Part shown: positions 42,045 through 49,653 of the stretch, one piece after another | How positions within the stretch are numbered: the stretch's first letter is position 1 | Layout: each line of letters begins with the position of its first letter | Assembly (NCBI GenBank): GCA_002869615.1 | Contig: PKUH01000013.1 | Location: 1-59,142 of the forward strand | Direction of reading: 5' to 3' | DNA from: Desulfuromonas sp. | GTDB taxonomy: Bacteria > Desulfobacterota > Desulfuromonadia > Desulfuromonadales > UBA2294 | Length of the DNA: 59,142 bases | Program-made: the position numbers and the translations under genes | Notes under the pieces: generated by a model | What the model saw: only the letters and a program-made list of their open reading frames with translations | Told to the model about the DNA's origin: nothing | Database searches by the model: none

Positions 42045-42425
42045 TTAAATCAGTGCGTAATCGTCCGATTCGACGAGATCGGAGGTGCAGCTCAGAAACG
42101 AGTTGACCTGTGAATCCTTAACAACCTCGATCTGGTTGTGAGCTGATGAGCAGACGGTTCCGCAATTGGCGCATTCCTGAATCTCTTCATGGAACTGAAA
42201 TGCATCAAGGTCAGTTTCGATGCAGAGGACCGATTTGCAGGTCGGACAGATGAAATCTGAATAGGTCTTGATTTTGTTCATGCTTTTCTCCTTTAGAACT
42301 TTGATGGAATTTCCGGAATAGGTCGAGATGCAGCCGCAATCGCCACATTCAAGAACGTTTGCCGAGTAGCCATCGGCGTGAATGTCGATCTCAAGATGCT
42401 TGCTGTTGCATGATGGGCACTTCAT
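42045..42425 (-). CDS. Tandem zinc-ribbon protein, possible fusion of two small genes
   Basis: A 126-residue protein with two similar four-Cys zinc ribbons: CPSC...CGDCG (residues 3-6 and 27-31) and CPTC...CANCG (about 61-64 and 83-87). Between them, at Met49 (ATG at 42281), lies a full AAAGGAG ribosome site six bases upstream. The second ribbon (MNKIKTYSDFICPTC) can therefore also be made alone. It looks as if two tandem copies lost the stop between them. Zinc ribbons of this size often bind nucleic acid or protein; the role is unknown. Confidence 0.75.
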   Translation of the reverse strand: MKCPSCNSKHLEIDIHADGYSANVLECGDCGCISTYSGNSIKVLKEKSMNKIKTYSDFICPTCKSVLCIETDLDAFQFHEEIQECANCGTVCSSAHNQIEVVKDSQVNSFLSCTSDLVESDDYALI

Positions 42426-42471
42426 ACTGATTTCCTTTCGCTAAGAAGTATTAAATAACATAGATGGGAAT

Positions 42472-42500
42472 AGTATCTCTCCCGAGGTGTCTCCTGTCAA
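42472..42500 (-). promoter_or_regulatory. Sigma-70 promoter for the zinc-ribbon gene
   Basis: On the minus strand a perfect TTGACA (42495-42500) is followed after 17 bases by GATACT (42472-42477) or after 19 by TACTAT. The start codon is about 47 bases downstream. Confidence 0.65.
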
Positions 42501-42701
42501 GAGAAAAAGTGAAAATTTCTCTTATATTCCGGATACTTACGCCATTTTGTGTTTTACTGGATATACAACAGGTCTATTTTGCGCGCGATTATGCATGCCG
42601 CTGAAAATTGGAAGTCGTTTAATATGTTGAAAATAAAAGGGAAAATGAATAAAAACAGGATTTTATAAATAACAGGGGAGGTCGGAGGTGACAGCCGGTC
42701 T
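42501..42701. other. AT-rich intergenic stretch
   Basis: About 200 bases between the TPR gene and the zinc-ribbon promoter. Apart from low GC content I see no ORF, terminator or repeat. Confidence 0.4.
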
Positions 42702-43499
42702 TTATGGCTGGTCTTTCTTGAGTTGATCAATGCGATCAATGAAACGACGCCAGGTGAGGGTCATGCGCCGCGCCAATCGGATCATTAACCTGTCGATAAA
42801 CGTCGTTCCCTTGCCGCTTTTTTTCTTCTCGACCAACCTGAGATTCCGTTTGCTGTCGAGATCTTCAGTATTGACCTGCAACGCTTTATTTAGCCAGGCC
42901 AGAGCGGTATCGTAGTTTTTGAGCATGGCCCACGAGACCCCGAGCTGACGCATGGCATCATAATCCTCGGCACAGCTGGCAATTGCCTGCTCATACCAGT
43001 TGATCGCTTCGCGATCATTGCCGAGCTTGGAATAACAGACCCCGATCTGACGGAGGGAGTCATTGTCGTCTGATTTGACGGCAACAGCTTTTTTGAACCA
43101 GCTGATGGCCCGGCTCTCCCGTCCCTTTGCCGAAAAGAAGAGACCGAGACTGCGTAGCGTATCGGCATTGCGGGGATCGAGTTCAAGGGCTTTATTGAAG
43201 AGACGGTGGGCTTTGGCGAACCGTTCATCCATCAGGTATCCGCCACCAAGGTTGCGCAGGAGAAAAGGGTCCTCCGGTGCTTCCTTGACCCCTTCTGACA
43301 ACAGCAACTGCCGCGCTCGATGATCGCCGCGCAGATAGAGCGCCGCTTCGGCCTGGAAGAAGAGATTGTAAGCCTGATCGTCGGCCGAGGCCTCAAGAGC
43401 CTGGTTGAGAAGTTTTTCCGCTTCTTCTCTTCTGCCCAGATCCATCAGGTTGTCAATGGACGAGCTCAGGCTGCGCAACTCCTCCCGTGTCACACTCAT
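42702..43499 (-). CDS. TPR-repeat protein
   Basis: A 265-residue protein with about six tetratricopeptide repeats (NLGGGYLMDERFAKAHRLFN, SLGLFFSAKGRESRAISWFK, QIGVCYSKLGNDREAINWYE, QLGVSWAMLKNYDTALAWLN). A basic C-terminal tail follows (RLMIRLARRMTLTWRRFI). TPRs mediate protein contacts. The start at 43499 has GGGGAG upstream and lies 12 bases after the sigma-54 activator gene, so it may be a partner of that regulator. Confidence 0.88.
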   Translation of the reverse strand: MSVTREELRSLSSSIDNLMDLGRREEAEKLLNQALEASADDQAYNLFFQAEAALYLRGDHRARQLLLSEGVKEAPEDPFLLRNLGGGYLMDERFAKAHRLFNKALELDPRNADTLRSLGLFFSAKGRESRAISWFKKAVAVKSDDNDSLRQIGVCYSKLGNDREAINWYEQAIASCAEDYDAMRQLGVSWAMLKNYDTALAWLNKALQVNTEDLDSKRNLRLVEKKKSGKGTTFIDRLMIRLARRMTLTWRRFIDRIDQLKKDQP

Positions 43500-43510
43500 G
43501 CCGCTCCCCA

Positions 43511-45187
43511 TTATTTCATATTCTCAAGTCCGGCTTGTTTGACCCATCGCCAGAGTGTCGTCCGTGAAACGCCAAGCTCTTCCGCAGCTCCGATGCGGTT
43601 GCCCCGATGTCGGTCCAGAACCTCGGCCAGCAGGCCCGGGTTAAAGGCCTTGTTTGCACGCGGTAAGTTGTCGCACTCCCCAAGGTTGTTGCGAAACAGG
43701 TTTTCCGGTACATGCTCAAGACCAACCTCGTCTCCCTTGCAGAGGATTACCGCCTGCTCCATCAGGTTGAGCAGCTCCCGGACGTTGCCGGGAAAGTCGT
43801 ACGACAAAATCAGTCGCATCAGGTCGGGAGAGACCGCCTTGATCCGTTTGTTGTAAAGGGCATTGAAGCGCTGCATCGCCATGTCGATGAGCAGGGGGAT
43901 ATCTTCCCGGCGCTCCCTCAATGGCGGGATGTTGAGCGTCACCGTATTGATCCGGAACAGGAGGTCCTGGCGGAATGTTCCTTGCGCTACCATCTGCTCG
44001 AGGTTGCGATGCGTTGCGGTAATGAACCGGACATCGGCCTGCAGGGTCTCTTTGCCGCCCACCGGCTGGAATTCCCGGTTTTCAAGGACCCGCAGTAACT
44101 TGACTTGCAGTGAAAGCGGCAAATCGCCGACTTCATCAAGGAAAAATGTACCGCCCTGGCAGAGCTCGAGCCGGCCGGGCCTGTCCTCGTCGGCACCGGT
44201 ATATGCTCCCTTGCGGACACCGAAGATTTCCGCTTCGAGAAGGTTCTCCGGCAGGGCGCCGCAGTTGATGATGATCAAAGGACCGACCCGGCGTGGGCTT
44301 AATTCATGAATCGCCCGGGCAAACAGCTCTTTGCCGGTGCCGCTGTCGCCATGGATAAAGACAGTCGCTTCGCTGGACGAAATGTCGTTGACGATTTCAA
44401 AAAGGCGCCGCATCGTCGGATTGCGGCTGACCATATTTTCAAAAGCGTATTTCTTCTGGATCTCTTCTTTCAGGGTATAGACCATGGAGAGGTCGCGCAT
44501 TGATTCGACGGCCCCGACAATATTGCCATCTTCATCTTCGAGCGTCGAAGCGCTGATCGAGACCGGCTTGCAGTGTCCCTCGTTGTCAATGATCTGGACT
44601 TCTCGATTAATGACAGGTTGACCCGTCTCCATCGCTTCGCGAACCGGACAGCCGTTTTTGCAGACAGAGGAGTGGAATATCTCCTGGCAGGGGCGACCGA
44701 CCGCTTCGCTGTAGGGGATTCCGGTCATCTCTTCGGCCGCCTTGTTGTAGGTCCAGATGCGCATGTCCCTGTCGACGGTGAATATGCCGTCAGCCACGCT
44801 GTTGACGATGGTGTTGATGTGTCGGCGGCTTCTGATTGTTTCAACGCCGCCGACAAAATTCCCCGCGGAATCATATAGGATCGAGGCACTGATGGTGATC
44901 GGTATGCGCTTGCCGTCCTTGCGCTTGATTGACATGATCCGGTTATGGATGGTTGTGTGTTTTTCTTTCGCCTCGAGGAGAGGACATTCCTCCTTGCAGA
45001 GATCGGAACAGAACACTTCATGGCAATACCGCCCTAAAACCTCTTCACACTTAAAGCCGGTGAGCGATGCCGCCGCTGTATTGAATGCGGAAATACGCAT
45101 CTCCTGGTCTACGACAAAAATGCCGTCAGGAAGGGAATCCATCATGCTGATGCAATCGAAGTTGCCGATTCCTCTGAAATGTGCCAT
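43511..45187 (-). CDS. Sigma-54-dependent activator with two Cys-rich PAS domains
   Basis: A 558-residue enhancer-binding protein. Two PAS domains cover about residues 12-120 and 125-235; each carries a Cys cluster (YCHEVFCSDLCKEECPL and CQEIFHSSVCKNGCPV), which suggests a metal or redox sensor. The AAA+ domain has Walker A GDSGTGKELFARAIH, a sigma-54 contact loop GAYTGA (Tyr in place of the usual Phe) and FFLDEVGDLPLSLQ. A Fis-type helix-turn-helix ends the protein (RIGAAEELGVSRTTLWRWVK). The start at 45187 has GGAGGA ten bases upstream; 18 more codons are open. It lies next to cbcL and may control the palindrome-marked promoter near 48850. Confidence 0.92.
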   Translation of the reverse strand: MAHFRGIGNFDCISMMDSLPDGIFVVDQEMRISAFNTAAASLTGFKCEEVLGRYCHEVFCSDLCKEECPLLEAKEKHTTIHNRIMSIKRKDGKRIPITISASILYDSAGNFVGGVETIRSRRHINTIVNSVADGIFTVDRDMRIWTYNKAAEEMTGIPYSEAVGRPCQEIFHSSVCKNGCPVREAMETGQPVINREVQIIDNEGHCKPVSISASTLEDEDGNIVGAVESMRDLSMVYTLKEEIQKKYAFENMVSRNPTMRRLFEIVNDISSSEATVFIHGDSGTGKELFARAIHELSPRRVGPLIIINCGALPENLLEAEIFGVRKGAYTGADEDRPGRLELCQGGTFFLDEVGDLPLSLQVKLLRVLENREFQPVGGKETLQADVRFITATHRNLEQMVAQGTFRQDLLFRINTVTLNIPPLRERREDIPLLIDMAMQRFNALYNKRIKAVSPDLMRLILSYDFPGNVRELLNLMEQAVILCKGDEVGLEHVPENLFRNNLGECDNLPRANKAFNPGLLAEVLDRHRGNRIGAAEELGVSRTTLWRWVKQAGLENMK

Positions 45188-45241
45188 CGAGAGAGTTCCT
45201 CCGTCATGTGTTGACGCTTCAGAATACATCGTAGGCAGCAT

Positions 45242-45405
45242 TGCTGTAAAGCTTCAATTAGTTGATTTTAATTTTACGCGTTCCGGGCAGATTACTGAAA
45301 AGGGTATCTTTTTTGTGAGATGATTAAACTGCGGAAGTGATGATCTTTTATTTTGTTTTTTTGAACACGGAGGAGAATCCACTGGTCCACGAATACCCGG
45401 AGGTC
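45242..45405. other. Intergenic stretch between the sigma-54 activator and cbcL end
   Basis: No ORF with ribosome site is seen. The AT-rich region near 45270-45350 probably holds the promoter for the activator gene, but I cannot pick clear boxes. Confidence 0.4.
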
Positions 45406-45432
45406 ACCCCCGGAGCGCTAAGCTCCGGGGGT
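45406..45432. terminator. GC-rich hairpin after cbcL
   Basis: ACCCCCGGAGC (45406-45416) pairs perfectly with GCTCCGGGGGT (45422-45432). It lies eight bases after the cbcL stop. There is no T run, so it may protect the transcript end or act as a weak terminator. Confidence 0.6.
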
Positions 45433-45440
45433 AATCCCTG

Positions 45441-47282
45441 TCAGGCGAAGAAAGCAATAAACATACAGAAAATCAGGACCAGGCCGGTAAAGACCGCCAG
45501 GAAGCCGAATCCTTTAAAAATGAAATCGTAAAGGACACTGCTCTGCTTCTCCATAAGGAAGTTTTCGGTGATGCCCAGCTCTTCGTATCGTTTCCACTGG
45601 TCACCCCGCTCCTCCATCAGTTCCTCTTTGCTGACTTCGCCGTTAAAGATGACAAAATCCATCGGGAACTTCTCGGGGCGTCCGTGGGTATTGAAGAAAT
45701 GGACGGTAAAGATAAAACCGGTCGCCAGCAGTGCTTCATCCGAATGGATGATCGTTGCCACATTGAGCATCCATCCCGGCAGGAAGTGCCCGAAGAACTC
45801 CGGAAACCAGAGCATGAGGCCGGAGCCGCCGATGGCGAACATACCCCAGAAGACAGCGAGGAAGTCGAACTTTTCCCAGTAGGTCCAGCGCTCGAAGCTC
45901 GGTTTCGGGCCCTTGAAGAAGAACCATTTCACCATTCCGATAATGTCGCTGATGTCGCGCAGGTTCGGCATCAGGGAGTCGGGACCGAACAGCTTCTGCA
46001 GAAAGTGTCCCTTGACATCTTTGCGGATGAACAGGAAGTCGATGCTCATCCAGAGCGCACCGAGGAAATAGTAAAAGGTCAGAATCGCGCAACCGCGATG
46101 GATCAAGCCGGCATAATGAACGCCGCCGTAGAACGACATCAGGGTTTTGGCCCAGACCTGGTCGCTGAACTTGAGGGGGAGCCCGGTCAGTGAAAGGCCG
46201 AGGAAGCTGATAATGACCGTCACGTGCAGCAGGATGTGGCGCATTTTGAAACGGGAGTAGACCTTGTGGGCGTCGGGGTCGATGTGCGCGCGACCCTCAA
46301 TCAAGGCTTTCTTCTTCTCCCGGTTTTCTACAAAACCACGGAACATCCAGAGTAGAGAATGAATCCAGAAAAATGTGAATGTGCCGATCAGTAGCCCCGA
46401 CATGCCCATGAAGGTCCAGTAGAGGATGGGATATTTTTCACTATCGCTGTGATCGCCGTGAGCGTAGTACATGCTGAAAAATTCCGAGGCATCCGGGTGG
46501 CATTGTTGGCAGACTCCCTGAATGTTTGCCTCGTTAATCGTTGACTTCGGGTTAGCCTCGGGCAAGACATTGTGTGCCGTGTGGCAGTCGGCACATCCGG
46601 CGTTCTGATCGGGAAAGCCGAGCATGTAGCCCTTGCCGTGATAGCTCTCGAGGTAGGTCTCAACGGCATTCGGATTGACCCCGTTGCGTTCCATCATGTC
46701 ATGGTTGTCGTGGCAAGGGATGCAGGTCGAGGAGTAGAATAATTTTCCCTCATTGCTGGTCCCGGGTTTGATCTCCTGGATCTCATGCAGGCCATGACAG
46801 CTGCTGCAGTCGGGCGCGTCGGCGTTGCCGGCCAGCAGGCTTTCGCCGTGGATCGAGTTCATGAAGCCATCCATGTCGTCGTGGCATTCGACACAGATGG
46901 TTACGCTGGCCCTTTTGTCGACATCCGGGGTGCGGTGGATATCGGTGTGGCAGGAAGTGCAGCTGACTTCGTTGGTGAAGTGGACACTGTCAATATATTC
47001 GGCCATCACCTTGGTGTGGCAGCGATCGCATTTGACATCGTCAATATCGGCTTCGCCTTCCATGTGCTTGTCGAGCTGCATCCCGGAGAGATGGCAGCTG
47101 GTGCAGCCATTCCCGCCGTGTGCAGAGGCGACAAAATCTTCCGCGCTGACAAGGTCATCATGGCAGTCGAGGCATGCCGAAGAGTCGACCATTGATTTCG
47201 GTCCCGCTGCCAGGGCCTCACTGGACACGCCCGTAAGCACGAAGGCCAGCAAAAATAGTGTGAACAATAATGAGTTACGCAT
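45441..47282 (-). CDS. cbcL: CbcL-like inner-membrane cytochrome: nonaheme c domain fused to diheme b domain
   Basis: A 613-residue protein. A signal peptide (LLFTLFLLAFVLTGVSSEAL) precedes a periplasmic domain with nine CxxCH heme c motifs (CLDCH, CTSCH, CDRCH, CTSCH, CVECH, CSSCH, CIPCH, CADCH, CQQCH). From about residue 285 a membrane domain of the HydC/FdnI cytochrome b type follows, with paired His (RHILLHVTVIISFLG, GLIHRGCAILTFYYF, FTVHFFNTHG). In Geobacter sulfurreducens CbcL takes electrons from menaquinol to periplasmic cytochromes for low-potential metal and electrode respiration; I infer the same role here, with the c7 protein at 52187 as acceptor. The start at 47282 has AGGAGAAG upstream and overlaps the zinc-finger/HTH gene by eight bases. 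Confidence 0.9.
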   Translation of the reverse strand: MRNSLLFTLFLLAFVLTGVSSEALAAGPKSMVDSSACLDCHDDLVSAEDFVASAHGGNGCTSCHLSGMQLDKHMEGEADIDDVKCDRCHTKVMAEYIDSVHFTNEVSCTSCHTDIHRTPDVDKRASVTICVECHDDMDGFMNSIHGESLLAGNADAPDCSSCHGLHEIQEIKPGTSNEGKLFYSSTCIPCHDNHDMMERNGVNPNAVETYLESYHGKGYMLGFPDQNAGCADCHTAHNVLPEANPKSTINEANIQGVCQQCHPDASEFFSMYYAHGDHSDSEKYPILYWTFMGMSGLLIGTFTFFWIHSLLWMFRGFVENREKKKALIEGRAHIDPDAHKVYSRFKMRHILLHVTVIISFLGLSLTGLPLKFSDQVWAKTLMSFYGGVHYAGLIHRGCAILTFYYFLGALWMSIDFLFIRKDVKGHFLQKLFGPDSLMPNLRDISDIIGMVKWFFFKGPKPSFERWTYWEKFDFLAVFWGMFAIGGSGLMLWFPEFFGHFLPGWMLNVATIIHSDEALLATGFIFTVHFFNTHGRPEKFPMDFVIFNGEVSKEELMEERGDQWKRYEELGITENFLMEKQSSVLYDFIFKGFGFLAVFTGLVLIFCMFIAFFA

Positions 47283-48021
47283 CTTCTTCTCCTGTTGTTT
47301 TAGATGGACTCTGGACCAGTAACTCTGTGATCTGTTGCCGGGCCGCCTCCATGTTTTTAATGTTGTTTTTGAACTCCATCTCCCTGAGATAGAGACGAAA
47401 ATGATTTTTGAACCCGCCGCAATATGAGGAGAGGCGGTTTTTTGTGTTTTTCCAGAAAACCCGGGCTTTTTCTCTGGCGCTGTTGCCGGGCAGGCAATTG
47501 ATGCGATCAAGCTGCAGCTCGTCAAGCGCCTTGCGATCTGCTGCGATAATCCACCCGGCAACCGAGGATGGGTCGAGCCGCGCATGTTCTCCATCTGCTG
47601 TTTCATTCGTAAGCAGCAGTTCCATTTCAGACTCCTGATGAATCAGGCAACCGATCAAAACAGCATTACGTCTCTTTTCGCTTATTCCGGTAGCGACAAA
47701 TAAATTTGGTGAGATTTCAGAGCTGCCGTAACTGCGCCGCAGATATCTTTCGCGGTCTGCGGCTATCAATTCGCGAATGCGGCCATAATAGAGATGAACT
47801 GTCTTCAGATTCAGGCCTGTCTCCTCGGCAATCTGTGAGGCCGGGTTTCCTGAGACAAAACCGGAAACAATCGCTTCCATTGCCTCAGGAGTCAGTCGTG
47901 ACCGGCGCCGCGTCGGAGAGAACTTCAGCCCACAGGCGCTGCACTTATTACGACCATCGGCCAGGTTGTAAAGATGGTCATTTCCGCATTGAGGACATGT
48001 CGTTAACGATTTTTCAGTCAT
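47275..48021 (-). CDS. Zinc-finger/HTH protein derived from an IS1595-type transposase, likely regulator
   Basis: A 248-residue protein. A four-Cys zinc finger (Cys9, Cys12, Cys27, Cys30) is followed by a helix-turn-helix (SGNPASQIAEETGLNLKTVH). The C-terminus has FWKNTKNRLSSYCGGFKNHF and YLREMEFKNN, like the end of IS1595/ISXO2 transposases. The central part is short and I see no DDE catalytic triad. It ends inside the cbcL start (8-base overlap), so it is translated together with cbcL. I infer a domesticated transposase now serving as regulator of the cytochrome. A 12-bp palindrome lies directly before its start. Confidence 0.75.
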   Translation of the reverse strand: MTEKSLTTCPQCGNDHLYNLADGRNKCSACGLKFSPTRRRSRLTPEAMEAIVSGFVSGNPASQIAEETGLNLKTVHLYYGRIRELIAADRERYLRRSYGSSEISPNLFVATGISEKRRNAVLIGCLIHQESEMELLLTNETADGEHARLDPSSVAGWIIAADRKALDELQLDRINCLPGNSAREKARVFWKNTKNRLSSYCGGFKNHFRLYLREMEFKNNIKNMEAARQQITELLVQSPSKTTGEEDA

Positions 48022-48029
48022 AGTCCGGT

Positions 48030-48041
48030 CCAGTTAACTGG
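48030..48041. promoter_or_regulatory. Palindromic operator candidate before the zinc-finger/HTH gene
   Basis: CCAGTTAACTGG is a perfect 12-base palindrome ending nine bases before the start codon. A second GTTAAC palindrome (CGTTAACG, 48001-48008) lies just inside the gene. This is where an autoregulating DNA-binding protein might bind. Confidence 0.45.
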
Positions 48042-48061
48042 TGAAGTTGTGAGCAAAGCAT

Positions 48062-48087
48062 AAAAAGACAGGGGCTTTTGACCCCTG
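48062..48087 (-). terminator. Intrinsic terminator after the 48-residue membrane protein
   Basis: On the minus strand CAGGGG pairs with CCCCTG around TCAAAAG and is followed by TCTTTTTA. It separates the small-protein transcript from the zinc-finger/HTH-cbcL genes 41 bases downstream; partial readthrough is possible. Confidence 0.75.
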
Positions 48088-48106
48088 CCCGGGTGGCCCT
48101 GATGGC

Positions 48107-48253
48107 CTAACTGATTAACTTGCCGGCGATGTGGCTCAGTGCGGGCCAGGCCTGAACCAGGCTTGCGCCGACAGCGAACATTCCCGTTACAAAGAGCATC
48201 GGTCCGATGTATTCCCGGTCATCGAGATCCGAATGTGCTTGCTTGTTCTTCAT
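48107..48253 (-). CDS. Small membrane protein, 48 residues
   Basis: The sequence begins MKNKQAHSDLDDREYIGPML and continues into one membrane helix (FVTGMFAVGASLVQAW). The start has AAGGAG six bases upstream. The short length, one helix and position between similar tiny genes and cbcL suggest an accessory subunit for a membrane complex. I do not know a family. Confidence 0.7.
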   Translation of the reverse strand: MKNKQAHSDLDDREYIGPMLFVTGMFAVGASLVQAWPALSHIAGKLIS

Positions 48254-48291
48254 GACATTCTCCTTCACGTAATGTGTACGTCGATGCGGGT

Positions 48292-48444
48292 TCATGTGAA
48301 AAGGTTGACAATGGCTCCGCCCATGCAGAGAACTGACCATACGGCAAAGGTGCAGATGAAGACGGCGATCGAGCCGTATACGCCGATGATCCCTTTAGCA
48401 GTTGCCTCTTCCATCAAGCTTGAATAATTCTGTTTTGTTTTCAT
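48292..48444 (-). CDS. Small membrane protein, 50 residues
   Basis: The frame begins MKTKQNYSSLMEEATAKGII and ends with one membrane helix (SIAVFICTFAVWSVLCMGGA). An excellent AAAGGAG site lies upstream of ATG 48444. It is separated by 38 bases from the next small gene. Together with the 48-residue protein it resembles the tiny single-helix subunits found with respiratory complexes. Confidence 0.72.
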   Translation of the reverse strand: MKTKQNYSSLMEEATAKGIIGVYGSIAVFICTFAVWSVLCMGGAIVNLFT

Positions 48445-48483
48445 TTTTTCTCTCCTTTCATTCGGGTGTATGTTGTGAACTGT

Positions 48484-48789
48484 TCACATGCAGAGGTTTT
48501 TCATAATGGTCTGGGCGCGTTTACTTCCCTGCTCCAGTACCGTGATTCCCTCGTTGGCGACTTTTTCAATTAATGGCATTGATTCCGGGTCGCGGCAGAC
48601 AACACCGTAAACACCATTTTCTTCGAGCCACTTATGCAGCTCCGGGTTCTTGTTCTGGTCCCAGACCTGGAGCTGAATATCCTGAAGGCACTCCATGACC
48701 GTATCGTAATTCACAATAAAAAAGATTCGCTCAAGGCCTGTCGTGCTGTGGTAAAGATTTCCGTAGTAAGGAACAGCCAGCGTCGTCAT
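48484..48789 (-). CDS. NifX/NafY-like small soluble protein (tentative)
   Basis: A 101-residue protein with the pattern LAVPYYGNLYHSTTGLERIF near the start and YGVVCRDPESMPLIEKVANE followed by GITVL. This resembles the fold of NifX/dinitrogenase cofactor-binding proteins, but the match is by eye only. AAGGAG lies ten bases before the start. It is first in the small-protein group upstream of cbcL, after a possible sigma-54 promoter. Confidence 0.6.
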   Translation of the reverse strand: MTTLAVPYYGNLYHSTTGLERIFFIVNYDTVMECLQDIQLQVWDQNKNPELHKWLEENGVYGVVCRDPESMPLIEKVANEGITVLEQGSKRAQTIMKNLCM

Positions 48790-48840
48790 TGTTTTATTGC
48801 TCCTTGATCTGAAACATTAACAATCTTTAACTATAACTAA

Positions 48841-48856
48841 TACAACAGGCATGCCA
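48841..48856 (-). promoter_or_regulatory. Possible sigma-54 promoter for the small-protein group
   Basis: On the minus strand TGGCAT, five bases, TTGT resembles TGGCAC-N5-TTGC with two mismatches, one of them in the -12 GC. The start codon of the NifX-like gene is about 50 bases downstream and a strong palindrome lies about 100 bases upstream, a classic enhancer distance. Confidence 0.4.
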
Positions 48857-48947
48857 TTATCTGGAAATAAATGAATTTTCTTTAATTAATCAGTAAAAAC
48901 AGTGGCTTATAAAATTAAAAAAAATTAAAAAAAGATTAAGGAGAAAT

Positions 48948-48971
48948 GCCATGTTTCAGGTGAAACATGGC
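48948..48971. promoter_or_regulatory. Perfect palindrome, candidate activator-binding site
   Basis: GCCATGTTTCA and TGAAACATGGC are exact inverted 11-mers with two bases between. The half-site TGAAACA recurs at 48812, and related TGAAAC words lie at 49045 and 49066. This looks like an upstream activating sequence for a Fis-type regulator. Confidence 0.55.
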
Positions 48972-49033
48972 CAATATGGTAATTAAAGATCAGATGACCG
49001 CGTAAGATATTGAAATTACGATTGAATGCGGGA

Positions 49034-49073
49034 TGGAACAGGCGTGAAACGAAAAGTGGAACATTTGAAACAT
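49034..49073. repeat. Direct repeat of a TGGAACA...TGAAAC word
   Basis: TGGAACAGGCGTGAAAC at 49034-49050 and TGGAACATTTGAAACA at 49058-49073 are two copies of one word, containing the same TGAAAC half-site as the palindrome at 48948. Probably further binding sites. Confidence 0.4.
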
Positions 49074-49080
49074 TTAATTA

Positions 49081-49114
49081 AAAAAACCCGCTGCGCGAAC
49101 GGCCAGATCGGGTT
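49081..49114 (-). terminator. Intrinsic terminator after the split permease
   Basis: On the minus strand AACCCG pairs with CGGGTT and is followed by a run of T. It lies 20 bases after the stop at 49135. Confidence 0.65.
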
Positions 49115-49134
49115 GTCGACAGGATCGTTTCTGC

Positions 49135-49653
49135 TCAGTGAGGAAAGCGGGATCGGGAACTGTTCATAATCCGTTCAACGAGAAGACCGGTTGGAACGGC
49201 AAACAGGAGAGTCAGGAGAGAGCGTCCCAGGGAAAATGGCCAACCGAGAAAACCGACTTCCAGCGGGATCATTGGCAGCTTGACGGCATAAGCGGCAAGG
49301 ACAATCGTGACCACGGCCCAGCGGGCTCCCTGGTTACGTATCGTCATGAGGAGCGGGAATATAATATAGGGTGGCCCGATCAACAAGGTGCCGCAGAGCA
49401 TTGCAACCAGCAGCGCCTTTGGTCCGCTCTTCTCGCCGAGGAGTCGGGATACCATGTCGCGACTGATCCAGGTCTGGACCAGCCCGACCAGCCCCATGAC
49501 GGCGAGCACGAGCAGGGAAACCGATATGAGCAACTGGCCTCCGGATTGCAGCGCGGTCCAGGCTCTCTCCGGACTGAGCCAGGTGGCAATCAGGTATAAC
49601 AGGAGGGTCAGGCTGACCAGCCACTGCGAAACGAACCAGCGCAGGATCATCAT
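49135..49653 (-). CDS. Half-size permease, second half of a split pair
   Basis: A 172-residue protein with about five membrane helices. It has the motif LLIGPPYIIFPLLMTIRNQG and a late KLPMIPLEVGFLGW. The upstream gene has the matching motif AIGPPVAAFPIAGSFIETG and SLPVEAHVFGWKF, so the two halves are homologous. They resemble the two halves of DUF318/ArsP-type permeases. The starts and stops overlap as ATGA. Substrate unknown. Confidence 0.78.
   Translation of the reverse strand: MMILRWFVSQWLVSLTLLLYLIATWLSPERAWTALQSGGQLLISVSLLVLAVMGLVGLVQTWISRDMVSRLLGEKSGPKALLVAMLCGTLLIGPPYIIFPLLMTIRNQGARWAVVTIVLAAYAVKLPMIPLEVGFLGWPFSLGRSLLTLLFAVPTGLLVERIMNSSRSRFPH

Noticed and set aside
47275-48021. Active insertion sequence
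   Set aside because: No terminal inverted repeats, no target duplication and no visible catalytic DDE core; the gene is embedded in an operon with cbcL.
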